A stretch of DNA of 14,804 nt. Origin: Auxenochlorella pyrenoidosa (taxonomy: Eukaryota > Chlorophyta > Trebouxiophyceae > Chlorellales > Chlorellaceae). The notes below the pieces were generated by a model. That model did not search any database and had not been told where the DNA came from. It was given only the letters and a program-made list of their open reading frames with translations. Below, in pieces: positions 13,470 to 14,804 of the stretch; the first letter of the stretch is position 1, and every line of letters starts with the position of its first letter. The stretch is taken from NCBI GenBank assembly GCA_001430745.1, contig KQ481993.1, positions 269,324-284,127 on the forward strand. Direction: 5' to 3'. Position numbers and translations under genes: made by a program.

Positions 13470-14555
13470 GTGCACCTCCTTGGCCCGCAGGCGCGCCGCG
13501 TGGTTGGCTGCCCCCATCATGAGCAGCCCTGTCTCCTCCACGTGGCAGTCCTTCCTGCGGGACCGCGAGTCGGAGAAGGTGCCGCCTTGTCAGGTGCTGC
13601 CCTGGCAGGCAGAACGTTCAGAATGTAGCCAAGCCCCACCACCGGCATAGAGTGCACCCTGTGTCTGCCTTGGTGCGACGTGCGCGCTTTCTTGTAGGTG
13701 TCTGCCTGGCGGCGTGGCGTGCCCCCCCCTCCCCCGGGCCCCACCTGAAGCGCATGCGCAGCGCGGGCACGTTGGTCTTCTGGATGTCGTTGCCCTCGGG
13801 CCCCAGCTTCCAGTAGTGGGTGTGCACCCAGTGCATCTTCACCTGCGCAGGGGCAGGGGCAGGGGCGGGGGGGGGGGGCGCGGCGCCGCGTCGTGAGGCT
13901 GCTGCGCCCGGGCGTGGGCCACCGAGCCGGCGCCAGGCCAAGGGGGTTGACCACCTCGTGCAGCTGTTTGGAACCCTGAAGGGCTGTGCTGCCACCGGTC
14001 TGCGCTGCCTTGCGGGTGCCACCGGCGGCAGCGCCGGCCGGCAACCCCGGGCCGCGGCCCTGCACCTGTCTGTGTCGCAAGTTCCGTTGCGGTTAGACAG
14101 ACTTTAAGCCCAAGCGAGCAAGCAGGCAAGCGCCCACCTGGTGTGGGAAGCCCGAGTGCAGCACCGAGTTGCGGGCCACCTCGCAGAGGTCGGTGGCGCT
14201 CAGCTTCCACACCTGGCATAAGGCGGAGGGCTAGGGGCAGGGGCGGTGAGAAGAGGGCGCAGCAGGGCAGGGTAGCGCCGCGCCGGTTGACCATGGGGCC
14301 GGCGCCGGAGCCCCTTTGCAGGCCACGTGCTGCCCAGAAACCGCCACGCAGGGAGCAAAGAAGAGGCCAGAGTGCCAGAAAGCAACAGCGTGAGCCCCCC
14401 CCCCCCAACGCACACAAACGCGACCGGCACGGGCCCCCCACCCCCACCCCCACCCACACACGCGCGCACGCGGGCACACACACACACACACACCAGCGCC
14501 CCACCTGCGCCGCCACCGAGTACTCCTCCACCAGCGGCTCCTTGGTGAGGTGGAT
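13455..14555 (-). CDS. AMPD: AMP deaminase, last four exons (5' part outside window)
   Basis: Hydrolyses AMP to IMP and ammonia, a control point of adenine nucleotide pools. Exons in transcript order: 14555-14505, 14212-14138, 13842-13745, 13554-13455, joined in phases 0, 0 and 2 at GT-AG sites; stop TAA at 13457-13455; 107 residues visible. Diagnostic C-terminal family motifs are [17 protein letters not shown], then [20 protein letters not shown], then [20 protein letters not shown]. These closely match plant and other eukaryotic AMP deaminases. The catalytic His/Asp core lies upstream, outside the window. The TKEPLVEEY segment follows the S-x-x-DDP loop of the active site in the family. After MRFR the protein has a 32-residue tail ([11 protein letters not shown]...HSLAE) that I do not recognise from the family. 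Upstream sequence 14556-14804 is intron without visible family motifs. Confidence 0.93.
14451..14493. repeat. CA/GT repeat in an AMP deaminase intron
   Basis: An interrupted CA tract, pure from 14475 to 14493, lies within about 12 nt of the splice donor at 14504 and is followed in the sense direction by G-runs. It mirrors the arrangement in IDH intron 11. Confidence 0.88.
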
Positions 14556-14804
14556 CTGCAGCCAGGCGGGTGGGGCTGGGTCGGGGGCAGCAGTGGCTAA
14601 AGATGTACCGGGCGCTCCTGGCGATGCAGTGGGCCACCCTGGGAAGGTGGAGGGGCCGCGGCCGCGGCCGCCGTGCCGATGTGGCCTGCCTTGCAAGCTA
14701 GGAGGCCCTGCTGGGGGCGCTGTATGCCCCAACCGCCCCAACAACCGCCCCAACAAGCCAGGCGCGAGGCACAGCCGGCAACCAGGGCGAGCATTCTGTG
14801 CTGG

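Overview
The window looks like nuclear DNA of a green alga, probably a Chlorella-like trebouxiophyte. The genus is inferred, not proven. It is very GC-rich, and its genes are split by many short GT-AG introns, mostly with GTGNG donors and CTGCAG or CCGCAG acceptors. The recognisable proteins are eukaryotic metabolic enzymes, and a TGTAA polyadenylation motif of the green-algal kind follows one gene. No bacterial operon, mobile element or CRISPR array is visible. All gene models below were spliced by hand from reading frame, intron phase and homology.

Layout. (1) Positions 202-4604, minus strand: NADP-dependent isocitrate dehydrogenase, 12 exons in view, with the last ~100 residues beyond the left edge. 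A first exon supplies an organelle-type leader, and a second ATG in strong context starts the mature-like protein. (2) Positions 4605-4913: a 309 bp gap between divergent start codons, the likely shared promoter. (3) Positions 4914-5886, plus strand: a small three-exon gene for a 140-residue, probably plastid-targeted protein I do not recognise. (4) Positions 5887-7349: intergenic, with two perfect palindromes and no convincing gene. (5) Positions 7350-9638 and 10298-12572, plus strand: a head-to-tail pair of paralogous five-exon genes (450 and 461 residues). Each encodes an N-terminal hydrophobic segment, a Pro-rich linker and a repeat domain that reads as a seven-bladed beta-propeller. Intron positions and phases match, and exon 4 has exactly the same length in both. 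The last exons share near-identical blocks while the earlier exons have diverged. (6) Positions 12573-13454: convergent intergenic region ending in a 63-64 bp tandem duplication that copies the 3' end of the next gene. (7) Positions 13455-14555, minus strand: last four exons of AMP deaminase, the rest lying beyond the right edge.

The two end genes are housekeeping enzymes: NADPH and 2-oxoglutarate supply, and purine nucleotide balance. The window shows no functional link between them. The most unusual content is the tandem propeller pair, which I infer to be secreted or anchored in the secretory pathway. No function can be assigned from sequence alone.
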